DNA from: Septoria linicola
Taxonomy: Eukaryota; Ascomycota; Dothideomycetes; Mycosphaerellales; Mycosphaerellaceae
Direction of reading: 5' to 3'
NCBI GenBank assembly: GCA_024114885.1
Contig: CP099430.1
Location: 372,001 to 436,000 of the forward strand
DNA: 64,000 nt
Positions 44,751-57,056 of the stretch are shown here, piece after piece (within the stretch, counting starts at the first letter, position 1; every line of letters starts with the position of its first letter). The translations under genes and the position numbers were made by a program. Below the pieces are notes generated by a model, which had not been told where the DNA came from, made no database searches, and was given only the letters and a program-made list of their open reading frames with translations.

Positions 44751-47700
44751 CTTAAGCTACTACTTCTAAAGTAACTAGCCTATTATATCTTCTCTTATAG
44801 AAGGCTAGATCTCTAATAATACTAAGGTAAAGAGCTAGTCTATAGATAGCGTTCTAGTAGAAGGATATGTCGATACTCGAGAATAGCTAGCTTAGTTAGG
44901 ACCTATTTAGTAACCTATAATAGGCACCTAGCTAGAGTTCGCTTCTCTCTTATAGTAAGTCCTCGAAGCGAATAAACTAAAGCCGCCTATACTAGGTACT
45001 AATTAAAACTACTACTTTACTAGAGAGAATACTACTAAGTTCCTAGAGCGGTTTAAGTTAATAAGTAAGTACTATAGTCTCTAGAAGCCTTCGTATAAGG
45101 ACACTATTAAGCGTCTTATTATTAACTACTATATTATACTATATCTAGAGATTTAGCGTTTAGAGTATAAGTTATAGAAGATATTCGAGACTACCTTCCT
45201 TAATTACTTTATTAAGAGTAATACCTACTATCTTATTCGATCTAGAGAGTACCTAGAGTAGCTCTACTAAAAGAGGAAGGTAGAAGATAATAACTTAAAA
45301 GAGTTCCTTCGCTAGTTCCGTCTTACTTTAGACTCTATTAACCTAGAGGATATAAGTAAGCGTAAGAGATTAAGACTCTTACTAAATAGAGTACTAGTAA
45401 CGATATCTAAGAAACTCTATACTAAGTATAGAATCTATCTATATAAGCTAGAGACCTATAAACTATTTAAGAAGATCTTTAAGTTAGCTAAGGACCTTAT
45501 TAAAGGAGAAGATAGTTTCTAGACAGAGTAGGCTCGTAACTATAGTTAACTTAAGTCCTTATAGAAGTCTATTATAGAAGGCCGACCTATAGAAGCTATA
45601 GAAGTTATAGTTAGACTAATATAGACTAATAACGACCTAGTCTATAACTTTAACAAGTTAACTATGAATAATCTAATACTTCTAAAGTAGAAGGGCGAGT
45701 ATAGCTTAGCCTCTACGCCTATTTAACCTACTAGATAATATATGTCGCCTACTATCTAAGATAATAGTAACTAATAGTAATAGTAGGCTATAACGATCGA
45801 GGTATACTTAGAGTATATCTTACTATAGGTCGTAGAGTATATAAAAGGTCGCTACTATATCTACTATAGATTAGACTATATAGCTAACTTCTACTCGTTA
45901 ATCGAGTATATAATTACGTAAGGATAGTTAATCTATAATATTAATAAGAGATTAATAATCAAGAGTATAACTAGTAAGTATATTATAATCTAGTATCTAA
46001 AATAGGATAGGATAACGCCTTAGATCTTCTATATTAACTAGGTATTACGTCTTTATAGAATAGGAGGCTAGGCTATAGTATACCTAGAATACCTAGTAAG
46101 CGATAAGTAGCGTTAGTAGTAGACTATCTACGATATAACTTAAGTAGTTCTAGATTCTATTAAGAAAAGCTCTAATTAGACGCCTCGTAGTACCTTAGAT
46201 TACTAGAATACGCTCGTAGTACTATTAAAGCCGTCTAGCCCTAGAGGCCTAACTACCTAGATAGGCGTACTAAAGGTCGTATAGGTTAACTACGTACAAT
46301 CTACGTAGATTATTAGTATTCCTAGACCTAAAGTATATTTTATAGAGTAGGACCTTAATAGGAGATATACTAGAGTTAAGGATTTAGAAGATAAGGACGC
46401 GTCTATCTATACTAACGTAGTATAGATTAGTAAGAGTAAGGCTAAGGAGGCTAAGAAGCGAGCGCTAGTACCTATAATTTAGAAGTCTTAAGAGAAGATA
46501 CTTAAAGGAAGAATTTAGGCTTAGCGTAATACTACGTATACCTATAGGCTAACTAGGTATAGTATTCGTAAGAAAAGGCTTAAGGATATATACGACGACT
46601 TAGTCGATAGAGTAAACGAAGAGGATTAGTAGTAGCGAGATACTACTAGGTCTTAGATATTAGAAGATAGTACTATCGACTATATTAACGAGGATATAGA
46701 AGACGAGGAACCTACTCTAGTTACGCCTTCTATTTATAAGGTAAAGAAAGCTTCTAAGAAGTAGAGGCTAGATAACTAGGTAAGGTCTAAGGCACACGTA
46801 GAGGACGATATAGCTCTAAGAGCTTAGAAGCTAGAGATAAAGCTACTACGTCGTCTACTATAGACTCTATTTCCTATTACGCTTACTAAGTATATTATAC
46901 TTAGAGGTATTAAGCTATCGCTTAAAGGACTATAGGCGTCTATCTATATAGATAACGATAAGTTATAGGAAGCTCTTACTCGCTAAACTATAGATGTCTA
47001 TATAGCTAGTATAGAACTTAGCTAATAATTTAATAATAGGCTACCTACTAAGATATAGGGATAGAGGTTACTACTATACTAAGTATATTCTCTTCTTAGG
47101 GAATTAGTACCTAAAGGCTAGTATAAATCTTATACGAGATATAATATAGTTACTATTAATAGAGATATTATAGTATATACTAGTAAGGCTAATCCGTAGG
47201 AGGAGCTATACGAGTAATTAGTAGTAGTCGACCTATCTAGCGTTACTCGAGACGTTCTCGTAGCGTCTCTAATCTAGATAGATATTTAGTTAAATAGTAA
47301 GCTTAGTACTAAGGATAGCTTAATCGATAAAGATACTAAGTCTACTATAATAGACCGAGTAGTAGCTAGAAGGTACGGATTAGCTATTTAGATAGACATT
47401 CTAGAGATTAACCTATCTACTATAGAAGATCTAGCCTAGATAGTAGGTATCTATAAGAAGGTAAACGTTAACGTTTTCGGCGTTAAATACGTTATACTAG
47501 TCTTTATCTTAGTACTTTCTAAGGACGCTAGACTAGTACTAGTCCTCTTAGATAGAGCGTAGGCGATAAAGGTCTACCTATAATCTAAGAACTACGACGA
47601 TAGTACTTAGAAGAGTATTATCTATTATAGGAATAGCGAGTTAGTTACCTTTATAAGTACGGTCGAGACCTAGAGATACTAGACTATCGATAAGTTTCTT

Positions 47701-47960
47701 AGTAAAGGTAGCGCTTTAAAATAGTAGGTAGACTCGAGCTAGCTACTACGATATCTATCTACTATATAGCTCTAGTAGGAATAGGAAGACTAGGCCTAAT
47801 AGGACGCCTCGATTCTATCTAGCTTCTAGAGCTAAACTAAAATCTCGATACCTAGAGCGACGATTAGTTATCTACTACGATCGAGGATAGAGGCGATAAC
47901 CTTTTAGATAATACGATCCTTATAGTAGTAGAGTATAATAGGTAGGCTAGCTATATTAGA
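44750..47960 (+). pseudogene. Gag and protease region of element C
   Basis: Long plus-strand frame. The capsid part contains NYYFTRENTTKFLERFKLISK near 45007-45070 and ELRRLR-like residues near 45360. A CCHC-spaced motif lies near 45850-45895, where all four ligand positions now read Tyr (YIYYRLDYIANFY). A protease-like stretch, SLIDKDTKSTIIDR near 47310-47360, follows, and then NVNVFGVKYVI near 47465-47500. The frame is continuous from about 44800 to 47890. After that the pol phase takes over near 47960, as expected at a Gag/pol border with a frame change. In-frame stops are moderate in number. Confidence 0.8.
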
Positions 47961-48966
47961 GCGTATTATACTTCTATATACTACTATCTATAGAATCTCT
48001 ACCTAAAGGTTCGAGCCTTTACTATATATAAGCGTAAGGTAAACAAGGTCAAGCCTATAGACCTAAGCGTGAATTAGATAGATAGTAGTAGCGCTAGTAG
48101 TAACTATCGCTAGAAATAGAAGTAGCTAGCGCGGGAAAGTAAACTACTACTAGGTATAGGCCTATTCGATAGTAAGTACCTTATTAAGAAGTTCTCTAAC
48201 CTATTAAAGGCGAGTAGATCGACTCTAGAAGTAATAGTAGGCGTTACTACTAGCGTAGAACTATAACCTAGAGAGCGCTAGATACTAGAGGAGATACTCT
48301 TTAACTAAGAAGTAGTACTAGCGACTAGGTTCGCTTATCTTAAGCGAGTCTATCTAGAGGTAGCGCCTCCTTATATAATCTATATAGTAGAGTATATACT
48401 ATAGTAATATCTAGGATTCTACTTAAACCTATCTCTTCGTACTATAGTAGAGTAGATACTATAGAAGCGTCTAGATATAGGAACTCTTAAGTTTAGCTAC
48501 GAGGCCTATCGTAATCTATACTTTCTAGTCGCTAAAAAGAATATAGGTTCGTATCGTCTAATTAACGATATATAGTTAATTAACAAGGTTACGATTAGAG
48601 ATACGTACCTATCTTCTAATATAGACTTATTTTCTAAGTATTTTACTAGTTACTAGGTAGCTAGTATACTTAATATCTTCTTTAGTTATAACTAAGTTCT
48701 ATTAGACCTAGAGAGTAGGGACCTTACTAGATTTAACTACGCCTTTAGATTACTTTAGATAACTACTATTCTATAAGAGGCGACTAATTCTATTACCTAG
48801 TTTGTCTATATAGTTAACTATATACTATTTAATTACCTATCTTATAGAGTACTACTATTCCTTAATAATTTTAGAGTTAAGAGTCTAAAGACTACTTACG
48901 ATAATAAGGAGTTAGAACCAGGCCTCTATAGGTATATTATAGAGTATATCGTGAACCTTAATATAG
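47960..48966 (+). pseudogene. Reverse transcriptase N-terminal half of element C
   Basis: Plus-strand frame with LKVRAFTIYKRK near 48005-48040, EEILFNQEVVLATRF near 48285-48330, YRNLYFLVAKKN near 48510-48545, LINDIQLINKVTIRDTYL near 48560-48615 and EATNSITQFVYIVNYILF near 48780-48830. The catalytic box at 48858-48869 reads Phe-Leu-Asn-Asn, again with both Asp lost. The element B insertion cuts it about 32 codons later. The RT is homologous to those of A and B but belongs to another subfamily. Confidence 0.9.
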
Positions 48967-49245
48967 TAATAGATAATAACTACTCTAATACTAACCTCCT
49001 AGGTAGGTATAAGAGTAGTCGCTATAGAACAAGACCTGTTTAGAGAGTAATAGTCTTGTAATATATATATTAACTAGTAGTAACGAGCTCAAACTAGTAG
49101 TCCTAAGACTAAGAGCCTATACTAGGACCGTAGGACATTAAATTAATCAAGTAGAGTAAATATTACTATCTTAGAAACGAGCTACTACCTTGCTTTTATA
49201 CTAAAGTTACTAAGTACGGTATATAGGTAGGCCTTTATCTTACTA
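48967..49245 (-). repeat. 3' LTR of element B
   Basis: 279 bp, reverse complement match to the LTRs of element A. The preceding five bases, TATAG (48962-48966), should be the target duplication; its partner is off-window. Confidence 0.93.
49193..49200 (-). promoter_or_regulatory. TATA box in the LTR of element B
   Basis: TATAAAAG on the minus strand, same relative place as in element A. Confidence 0.65.
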
Positions 49246-49246
49246 A

Positions 49247-49259
49247 TCCTCTCTTTCTT
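49247..49259 (-). promoter_or_regulatory. Polypurine tract of element B
   Basis: Reverse complement of AAGAAAGAGAGGA next to the LTR; one base differs from element A. Confidence 0.82.
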
Positions 49260-49399
49260 AGTATCTAACTAGATACCTAACTACCTATAGAGCCTTCTTA
49301 GAAATACTTAAAACTAGCTAGTTTTCCTATTAAAGTCTATTAAACTTTTAATTAGAGGCCTATTAAATAGTTACCTTTTCTAATAATAACTACTAAAAA

Positions 49400-50755
49400 C
49401 ATCTTCTTAGATCTAATTATTATTCGCTAGACGCTACTCTTCTACTATATCCTTAGAGATCTTTTTAGGAATAGCCTCTCTCTTCTTCGATACTAATACT
49501 TCTAAGTTACTATCTACGCTTATAAAGCTAGCTTTACTAAATATATACTTCTTAATATCTATAGCTATAGCGTAGGTAGTATCGAATTAAGCTTTAGCTA
49601 TAGTCTACTATTTAGCTATATAGACCTTAAACTCCTCCTTACTTATACTAAAGAGCTTCTTTATTTCTATACTTACTACCTAATTCGTCTATAGAACTCG
49701 GCTTACTAAGATATCGGAAATCAGGCCTAGGCTAGTTAGTAGTACCTCTATAGCGAAAGGTTTTATCGCTCGTATAGAGTATATAGTGCCTAAAGCTATA
49801 AAGGGTATCTGCTCGCGATAGAGATATACGTTATAGATCGTAGGAACGTTAACGTAATTACTATTAGGTAGCTTATCTAATATACGACTATTAGAGTAGG
49901 CTAGAAACACTATTAGAATTATACGATACTCTTCGCTTATACGAGTATACTACTAAGGGATATAGAGGTACGAAATAACTAGCGAGCTCGTATTAGTATA
50001 AGAGTTCTTCTAATTAAGCTTAAGGTTAGCTTTTATATCGTTAGTAATTACTAGAGCTATAGTCTCGACGAAGCCTATACTATAGCTTTACTTATTAGAG
50101 ATAATACGCCTCGCTAGCTACTTCGCCTCCTTAGGGTTAAAGAGCCTATTACTAGCTACGTTAGAGATTAGTAAAAGTCGTCTTCTATCGCTAGTATCGT
50201 CTAGAGAGATCGTAAACTAAACCTAATTAAGGCCCTTCTCCTTAAGTAGTATATTCTCGTTTAAGACGATATACTAGAAGCCGTTAAGGTAGTTAGAACT
50301 AGCCTTATCGTCGAAGATATAAAAGGTAGTAGATAGGTAGGCTACGTATTTAATAGTCGTATATAGAGTAGTAACTAGCTAATATAGCTATAGTAGAGGA
50401 TACTAGTAAAGAAGCTATTAGAATAGCGAGTACTATATACCGCGAGACTAACTATACTAACTAATAGCCGTGTTATACTATCGATATACTATAAACTCCT
50501 ATCGTATAGCTTCGAGTAAAGAGTCTAGGATCTAAAATAGGCCTCTAGTAGAAGAAGAATAAAAGAGGAAGCTATAGTCGGTCTAGATATCCTTATTACT
50601 ATCGTAGTCTAAGAGCTCCTAAGCCTTCTAATAGATATTAGAAGTAACCTTCAAGTCTACTTCGGTCGTAGAGAACTAAAAGAGTCTAAGATAGCTTCTA
50701 CCTACCTTATATATTAGAGCGTTAATATCGTCCTCTAGTTCCTAAGTATTAGTAC
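49400..50755 (-). pseudogene. Third ORF of element B, C-terminal part
   Basis: Minus-strand counterpart of element A 26166-27530. The open stretch at 49689-49910 equals 27012-27233 of A in length and content (73 codons, most residues shared). The frame is broken by RIP stops elsewhere. Copia-3 is inserted at 50756; the rest continues at 57052. Function unknown. Confidence 0.72.
50751..50755. repeat. Target-site duplication AGTAC, left copy (Copia-3)
   Basis: Repeated at 57052-57056. Confidence 0.95.
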
Positions 50756-51032
50756 TATTAAAAGTAGAGGGCGTATTATATACTATATAATGTCAAGGAG
50801 GGTATAGCGTAGTAAAGAAGAATAGGAGATTAATCTTGAACTAACTTATATATATAGTATAGTAGTAATATGCTAGGAACTAAATACAAAGTTCATTAAG
50901 TTAGTTATCTAAGAAGAGAAGAAAGAGAAGCAAGATATACCTCTTACTAAGCCCTAGGTAGATGCCTTAGGTATCTAGAACTATACTCAAATGTCTATGT
51001 CTAGACTAACTATCTAGGATATATTCTTAACA
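50756..51032 (-). repeat. Copia-3 LTR, 3' LTR of the element
   Basis: 277 bp, partner of 56775-57051. Confidence 0.95.
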
Positions 51033-51041
51033 CTCCTACTC
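51033..51041 (-). promoter_or_regulatory. Polypurine tract of Copia-3
   Basis: GAGTAGGAG on the minus strand next to the LTR. Confidence 0.72.
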
Positions 51042-51639
51042 ATGCTATATAGTCAGATCTTTCTATAGATCATCTATAATACTTAAGTACTAGCCTTAAT
51101 CTTGATTAGTTATTAAGTACTTACTTTTTAGACTAATAACTAGACAGTACTAACTATTAATCTAATAAACTTTCTATACTACTATCTCCTACAAAAAGGT
51201 AAAAGAAATGCCTTCTATAAGATCTTCCTTCTCTCTTATATAGGAGTAGATTGTTTAGGATATAGACTATCTAGTAAGTTACTTCTATCCTTTCTTATAG
51301 CTAATTCTAATAGCTCCCTAGATTCCTTATAGCCTAGTCTCCTACTTAGTTATATTCTATATAGCTTCTTAGTTCCCTAATAGCCTTTAGAGTATACTAT
51401 TCTTAGCTATAGGGATCTTATACTAAGCTAGGGAGTAGAGTAACTATATACTAGTAGAGGAGATAATAGCTACTATAGAGAAGGTCTTTAATATTAACTA
51501 GTACTTGGCCTTAGGGGGTGTCTAGTTCAGCTAGGTGCTATATAGTAATATTATAGTTAGTAATAGGTCTGATATTAGTAAGGGTATTTAGGACTTTATA
51601 AAGTCTAACTAAGAAGGAGTTAAGTAACTAAAATCTTTC

Positions 51640-54600
51640 TTTTAGACTCCTCTTAGTTTAACTCTAAGGCTTAGAGTTATCTTTTATACATCTCTTATAT
51701 AAGGTAGAGCTGCCTTATAAACTCCTAAAACTATAGTCTATTCTTTAGCTTAGTAAGACTATCTACTACTATCTCTTTTATATTCATATATTCTATAGAG
51801 ATAAGTCTGTTCTACTAGAGCTTTCTTATAGCATTATATAAGATATTAATATATTTAGACTTATTATAAACATATAAGTCCTTGACTAGAGTAAAAGCAG
51901 CTTAGTTATTACCTTTTAGCTAAATTAGCCTAATTCTAGTAATAGTTTCCTAGTTACTAAGGATCCTTAGTTAGTAAGAATATTCTCCTACTAACTCTAG
52001 GTATCTAAGCTCTCTTAAAAGAGTACTAAGGAACTATAACTGTTTTGTATATACTCCTATAGCTATATATTTAGCTTCTATTATAGATATAGCTATAGAT
52101 TTCTACTTCTTACTTATCTAGGAGATTAGTATACTATAAAGGAAGAAGATATATCTAAGGATTAAGACTCTATTAGTCTTGTCTATTACATAGTTAGAGT
52201 CTATATATCTAGTAAGATAGCCTTAACTATTCCTTAAGTATCTTAGACTAAGGTCTAGGTTTGATCTCAGGTATCTAGTTAGCTTCTTTAGAGCCTTTAT
52301 ATATCCTACTATTAGATTACTAATATAGGAGCTTAATCTTCTAAGGGCAAATGAAATATCTAGTCTTATAATAGTTACAAGCTATATCTATATTCTAAGA
52401 ATAGATTAGTACTCCTATTTATTATACCTTTTATTATTTAGTCTAGTAGGCTTTAGACTTTTATAGCTATCTATTAGTAAAAGAGTTAGTAATATAGTTT
52501 CTTAGCCTATTCCTATCTTAGCTAGGTTCTCTTAGATATAATGTTTCTAGTTAAGTTTTAGCTAGCCTTACTATCTGTTTCTTATTAGTCTTATTCTAAG
52601 AATCTTGTCTAGCTCTCTAAGATCTTTAATCTTAAAGACCTTACTAAGTTAGTCTTTAAACTAGAGGACATCTTCTAGTTTCTCTATAGTAATAGGTATA
52701 TTATTAATATAGATTAGGATTATTAGGTCTTTCCTTTTCTTATAGATTAGAAGATATAGGTCTACTTCTAATTGTCTAAATCCTATTCCTTTCAGCTTTA
52801 ATATATATAGCTGATTCTAGTCTCTTATAGCTTGCTTCAGCCTATAGAGACTCCTTAGAACTTATAAGACTATACTAGTTAGTAGGTTAATACCTAGTAG
52901 TAGGATTATATAGATGTCCTTATATAGGGTACTCTCTATAAATATATTATTTATATCTACTTAGTATAGAACTAGGTCCTTCTTATAGACTATAGCTATA
53001 AATCCTCTTAGAGTATCCTACCTAACTATAGAGGCAAAAGTTTCTATATAGTCTACTCTATACTTTTAGAAGAACCTTCTTATAACTAGTCTTGCCTTAA
53101 ACTTTTTAATAGCTCTACTAAGCTTTCTCTTAATATTAAAGACCTATCTTAAGGTAACTAAGTTAGCCTCTTTTAGTAAGACTACTATAGTCTAGGTATT
53201 GTTACTTATAAGTATATCTAGCTCCTTCTAAATAGCTTCTTACTAGAGATAACCCTACTTAGGATTACTTACTACTTCCTTATAGTTCCTTAGGATTAGA
53301 ACCTCCTATTTATATATTCCTACTTCTTTAGTAGCTAAGAATATAATCTCTTTAACTTCCTCTAAGAATTCTAGGTCCTATAGGATATCTAGGTTAATAG
53401 AGCTTATAGCTAAGAAGAAAGCCTAATACTCTAGGAGCATTTCCTTGTCTAGCTAACTATTCTAATCTAGCTTAAGCCTAATTAGCTTTAGCTTCTAGTT
53501 AAATCTATTAAGTTCTTAGGATACTTTCCTCTTTCTAAGAGTCTACCTTAGAGCTATCTACTCCTAATCTACCTCTATAGTTTCTTAGATAGAATTCTTA
53601 GATTCTTTCTTAACTTTCTCTTAGTCTAGGAATTTTCTATACTCTTCTATATCTTCTAGTAGAGGTAGAAGTTATATAAAGAGTTTCTTTCCTTCCTAAA
53701 CCTATACTAATAGCTAAAGGGGAGGAGGCTTCTACTAGCCTAAACTAGGAGTACCTAGGGTACTCCTACTAGCTTATAGAGTAGGCTAGCTAATAGTTCT
53801 TAGCCTTCTAATAGGTCTTCTTTCTAGAGCTAAACTAGAGAGATTCTTAATCTTAATACTTAAGTCTAATTCTCTACCTAGCTTATCTTTAAAGAAGATT
53901 ATATTAGTATACTACTTAATAGCCTTTATATCTAGCTTCTAGAACTTCTATACCTTTACTATATTATTATAGTATCTAACAAATATAGTATCCTTTCCTC
54001 TATTTATTAGTTTATTACTCCTTACCTACTAAGGCTATACTCTTATATCTATATATACTATAGCTCTATATCCCTATACTTTAAGATAGGAGACTATTAG
54101 TTTAATCCTATTAAAAGCTTTATTAGGTAAGAGCTTGAATCCCTTAATATTAGGTCTATTTAGGAGCTTATTCCTTATATATACCTATACTTTAAGAGCT
54201 TCTAGCTAAAACTTAATAGGTATCTTACTTTCTTTAAGTATTGCTCTAATAGAGGCCTCTAATATTTGGATAGACCTCTTAACTACTCTATTCTAGAGTG
54301 AATTATAGGCCTTAGTTAGCTTAAGAGTAATTCTAAAGTCCTTCTCCTACTATTTAATTAAAGTAGTAATCTCTCTAGTATTATTAGCCCTTATAGACTT
54401 AAAGAGTACTACTAACTACCTTTCTACCTTAATCCTCTAGTTCTAAAGAGTAGTTAGTATATCTAATCTAGCTTTAAGTAGAAATACCTATTTCTTTCTT
54501 AAGAAATTATTAATAATCTTAAGCTACTATATAAAACCTTTTACTAATAATAGTAATAGTCTATAAATATCTACTAATATAAAGGCTAATCTTTTAGGTC

Positions 54601-55300
54601 TTCTCTTAATAGACTTGCCTAGGTGTTTCTTTATCTTGCCTATTATATAGATCCTATACTTATACTCTTCCTAGTTAGGAATTAGAATTCTCTCCTTTAG
54701 GTTAGTAACTTTATAAAGGTTTAAGAGTAACCCTCTTCTAAAGTATATAAATCTTCTATACTATAGCTCCTACTATTTTAGATCCTTCTCTAATAGGGTA
54801 GTATAGGTATTATTAACCTCTATAGGATTATATAGTAAGTAATATAACTTTCCTATAGAAGAGGTAATATCTTACTAATAAATAGAATACCTCTAACTAG
54901 CTTAGTCTTTATAACTATTTAGCTATCTAGGAAGGTAAGAGTGAAATTAGGCTTCTAGACTCTAAATTACTTACTAAACTAATCCTATAATATAAGATTT
55001 ACTCTAAGATTAGGAACAAATAGTACTCTATTAAGTAGAACTTCTCCTCCTAAGATTCTCTTTATCTATACTAGCCTAGAGTAGGTTATATAGAGGTATC
55101 CTCCTCCTACCTTAATCTATACTTTCTTCCTTAGTAGCTTTACTAATCTAAAGAAGGATAGTTAGTTAGTTATATAGGATAAGGCATAGGAATCTAAGAG
55201 CTATTCTTAGGGTAATAACTTGCCTTTAGCCTTAATTATAGAATAGGCTAACTTATCTTAGTTATTATCTTCTAATAGGGAATTATTATTGCTTCTAGAA
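51640..55300 (-). pseudogene. Copia-3 pol
   Basis: Collinear with Copia-1 pol. The RT box reads Tyr-Ile-Asn-Asn at 52700-52711, as in Copia-1 and Copia-2. Stops are more frequent than in Copia-1. About 600 bases of untranslated sequence lie between it and the polypurine tract. Confidence 0.9.
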
Positions 55301-56607
55301 CTAGAGTAAGTTCTAGAATCAGAACTAGAACTAGACTCCTAGGCTAAAAATCCTTTCTTTAGAAGCTTTCTAGACTTTTCTATCCTCTAAAGCTACTTAC
55401 CTATTTTCTAGACAACCTTCTTTAGCTTATTATATAATAATAACTTATAGACAGCTTTCTTAATATATCTAGTATTCCTTAGTAAAGAGGATCTTCTAAC
55501 CCTCCCTCTAAGGAATAATCCCTAAAGGTCCTTCTAGTTCTTAGTACTATTTCTCTACTAGGATAGTTTCTTAGTAGTAGAGAGGTTAGGACAATCCTTT
55601 AACTAGTGCTTCTCTTTCTTATAGAGCTAGTACATTAGTAGAGACTTTCCTTAATAGGACTACTTAGAATAGAATATAGCTAAACCTATATCTATCTTAT
55701 CTAGATTATCTCTTACCTCTTAGGACTTAAGTAGAAGGAGAATAGTATCTATATCTAAGGATAGTTAGGTTATAATAGTATCCTTAGCTACTTAGTATAA
55801 TATAGGTAGGGACTATAGGAGATGTTTCAGCCTTGTCTCTTAGCTCTAGTAGTAAGCTTCCTAAGGATTAATCTTAGTAATCCTCTTACCTAGGCCTCTA
55901 AGGTATCTCTATACTTCCCTAATTATCTTATTAGGTAACATCCTAAATATAACAAACTACTTAATCAGACCTATAGTATAGGACTTTAGGACTCTATTAT
56001 ACTTATTCTAGAGAATTACCTATATCTTAGCTACTAGTATAGTAATATACTATATCTCTAGCTCTATCTTATTATCTTTACTAATACTGTATCTAATACT
56101 AAACCTACATACTATATTGTCTTTTAAGAAGTATTGATTCTAAGTAACATGTATCTAGAGACTAGTATCCTACTAAACTATATATAGGTTCTCTCTAATA
56201 ATTAGTTAGCTAATTACCTAGAACTAGTCCTTCCCTTCTAGCTTGTCTATCTATAGCTTAAACTATCTCTTCTAGTTAGTTCTATCTAGGATTAGAATCC
56301 TTTAACTCTTCTTGTCCTCTTAGTCTATTATAGAAATAGGTAAATAGAATAAATAATTAGTAGAATGCTTTAGACTAGCTAAGGATTCTAGAGAAGAGTA
56401 ATTTCTTATAGTAGAGAGACTAGCTCTAAGGGACAGGGATTCCTCGTATTTAGGAAATTACTAAGACTTAGATCTTTCTCTCTTAGTAGAGTTTCTATTA
56501 CTAGGTAGTAGGAAGGCTAAGTAGCCTCTTCTAACTCTAGTAATACTAGGTACAATAGTAGAGAACTAGGTAGGTATTAATAAAGTAGAAATATACTACT
56601 ATCTTAT
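55300..56607 (-). pseudogene. Copia-3 Gag
   Basis: Collinear with Copia-1 Gag. The start position reads ATA at 56605-56607. In the zinc knuckle near 55590-55635 the His codon is intact, while Cys positions are partly Tyr, complementary to the losses in Copia-1. Confidence 0.85.
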
Positions 56608-56762
56608 AGAGATCTTTACTAACTTATATACTACTAGGTATAAACTAGCTTCGTTAGTAATATAGTTAGGGAAACTTCTAGGCCCTAAATGTTTTCTATA
56701 AACTATAAGGGATACAAGTAACCTATACTAATATAGGTTACTCCTATTTAGTGCACAAACCC

Positions 56763-56774
56763 GGGCTTATAACC
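56763..56774 (-). promoter_or_regulatory. Primer-binding site of Copia-3
   Basis: The plus strand reads GGGCTTATAACC next to the LTR: the initiator tRNA-Met anticodon arm with one CpA-to-TpA change. Confidence 0.75.
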
Positions 56775-57051
56775 TATTAAAAGTAGAGGGCGTGTTATAT
56801 AATATACAATGTTAAGGAGGGTATAGCGTAGTAAAGAAGAATAGAGGATTAATCTTAAACTAACTTATATATATAGTATAGTAGTAATATGCTAGGAACT
56901 AAATACAAAGTTAATTAAGTTAGTTATCTAAGAAGAGAAGAAAGAGAAGCAAGATGTACCTCTTACTAAGCCCTAGGTAGATACCTTAGGTATCTAGAAC
57001 TATACTTAAATGTCTATATCTAGACTAACTATCTAGGATGTATTCTTAATA
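56775..57051 (-). repeat. Copia-3 LTR, 5' LTR of the element
   Basis: 277 bp, partner of 50756-51032. Confidence 0.95.
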
Positions 57052-57056
57052 AGTAC
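57052..57056. repeat. Target-site duplication AGTAC, right copy (Copia-3)
   Basis: Matches 50751-50755. Confidence 0.95.

Larger units (their letters stand above)
44750..48966 (+). mobile_element. Gypsy element C, 5' part, cut by element B
   Basis: Plus-strand Gypsy relic related to A/B in its RT but clearly divergent. Gag and protease share one phase, and pol follows in another phase from about 47960. The element stops abruptly at 48966 inside RT, where the LTR of element B begins. The rest should lie beyond the window on the far side of B. Confidence 0.88.
50756..57051 (-). mobile_element. Copia-3: complete copy, intermediate RIP level
   Basis: 6296-bp minus-strand copy with 277-bp LTRs and AGTAC duplications, inserted in the third ORF of element B. 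It keeps more CA and TG than Copia-2 but fewer than Copia-1. The domain order is the same. Confidence 0.97.

Noticed and set aside
47890..47960. Programmed frameshift at the Gag/pol border of element C
   Set aside because: A phase change is present, but no slippery site and pseudoknot could be shown, and an indel is equally possible.
49689..49910. 73-codon minus-strand ORF as an independent gene
   Set aside because: It is the matching piece of the third ORF of element B.
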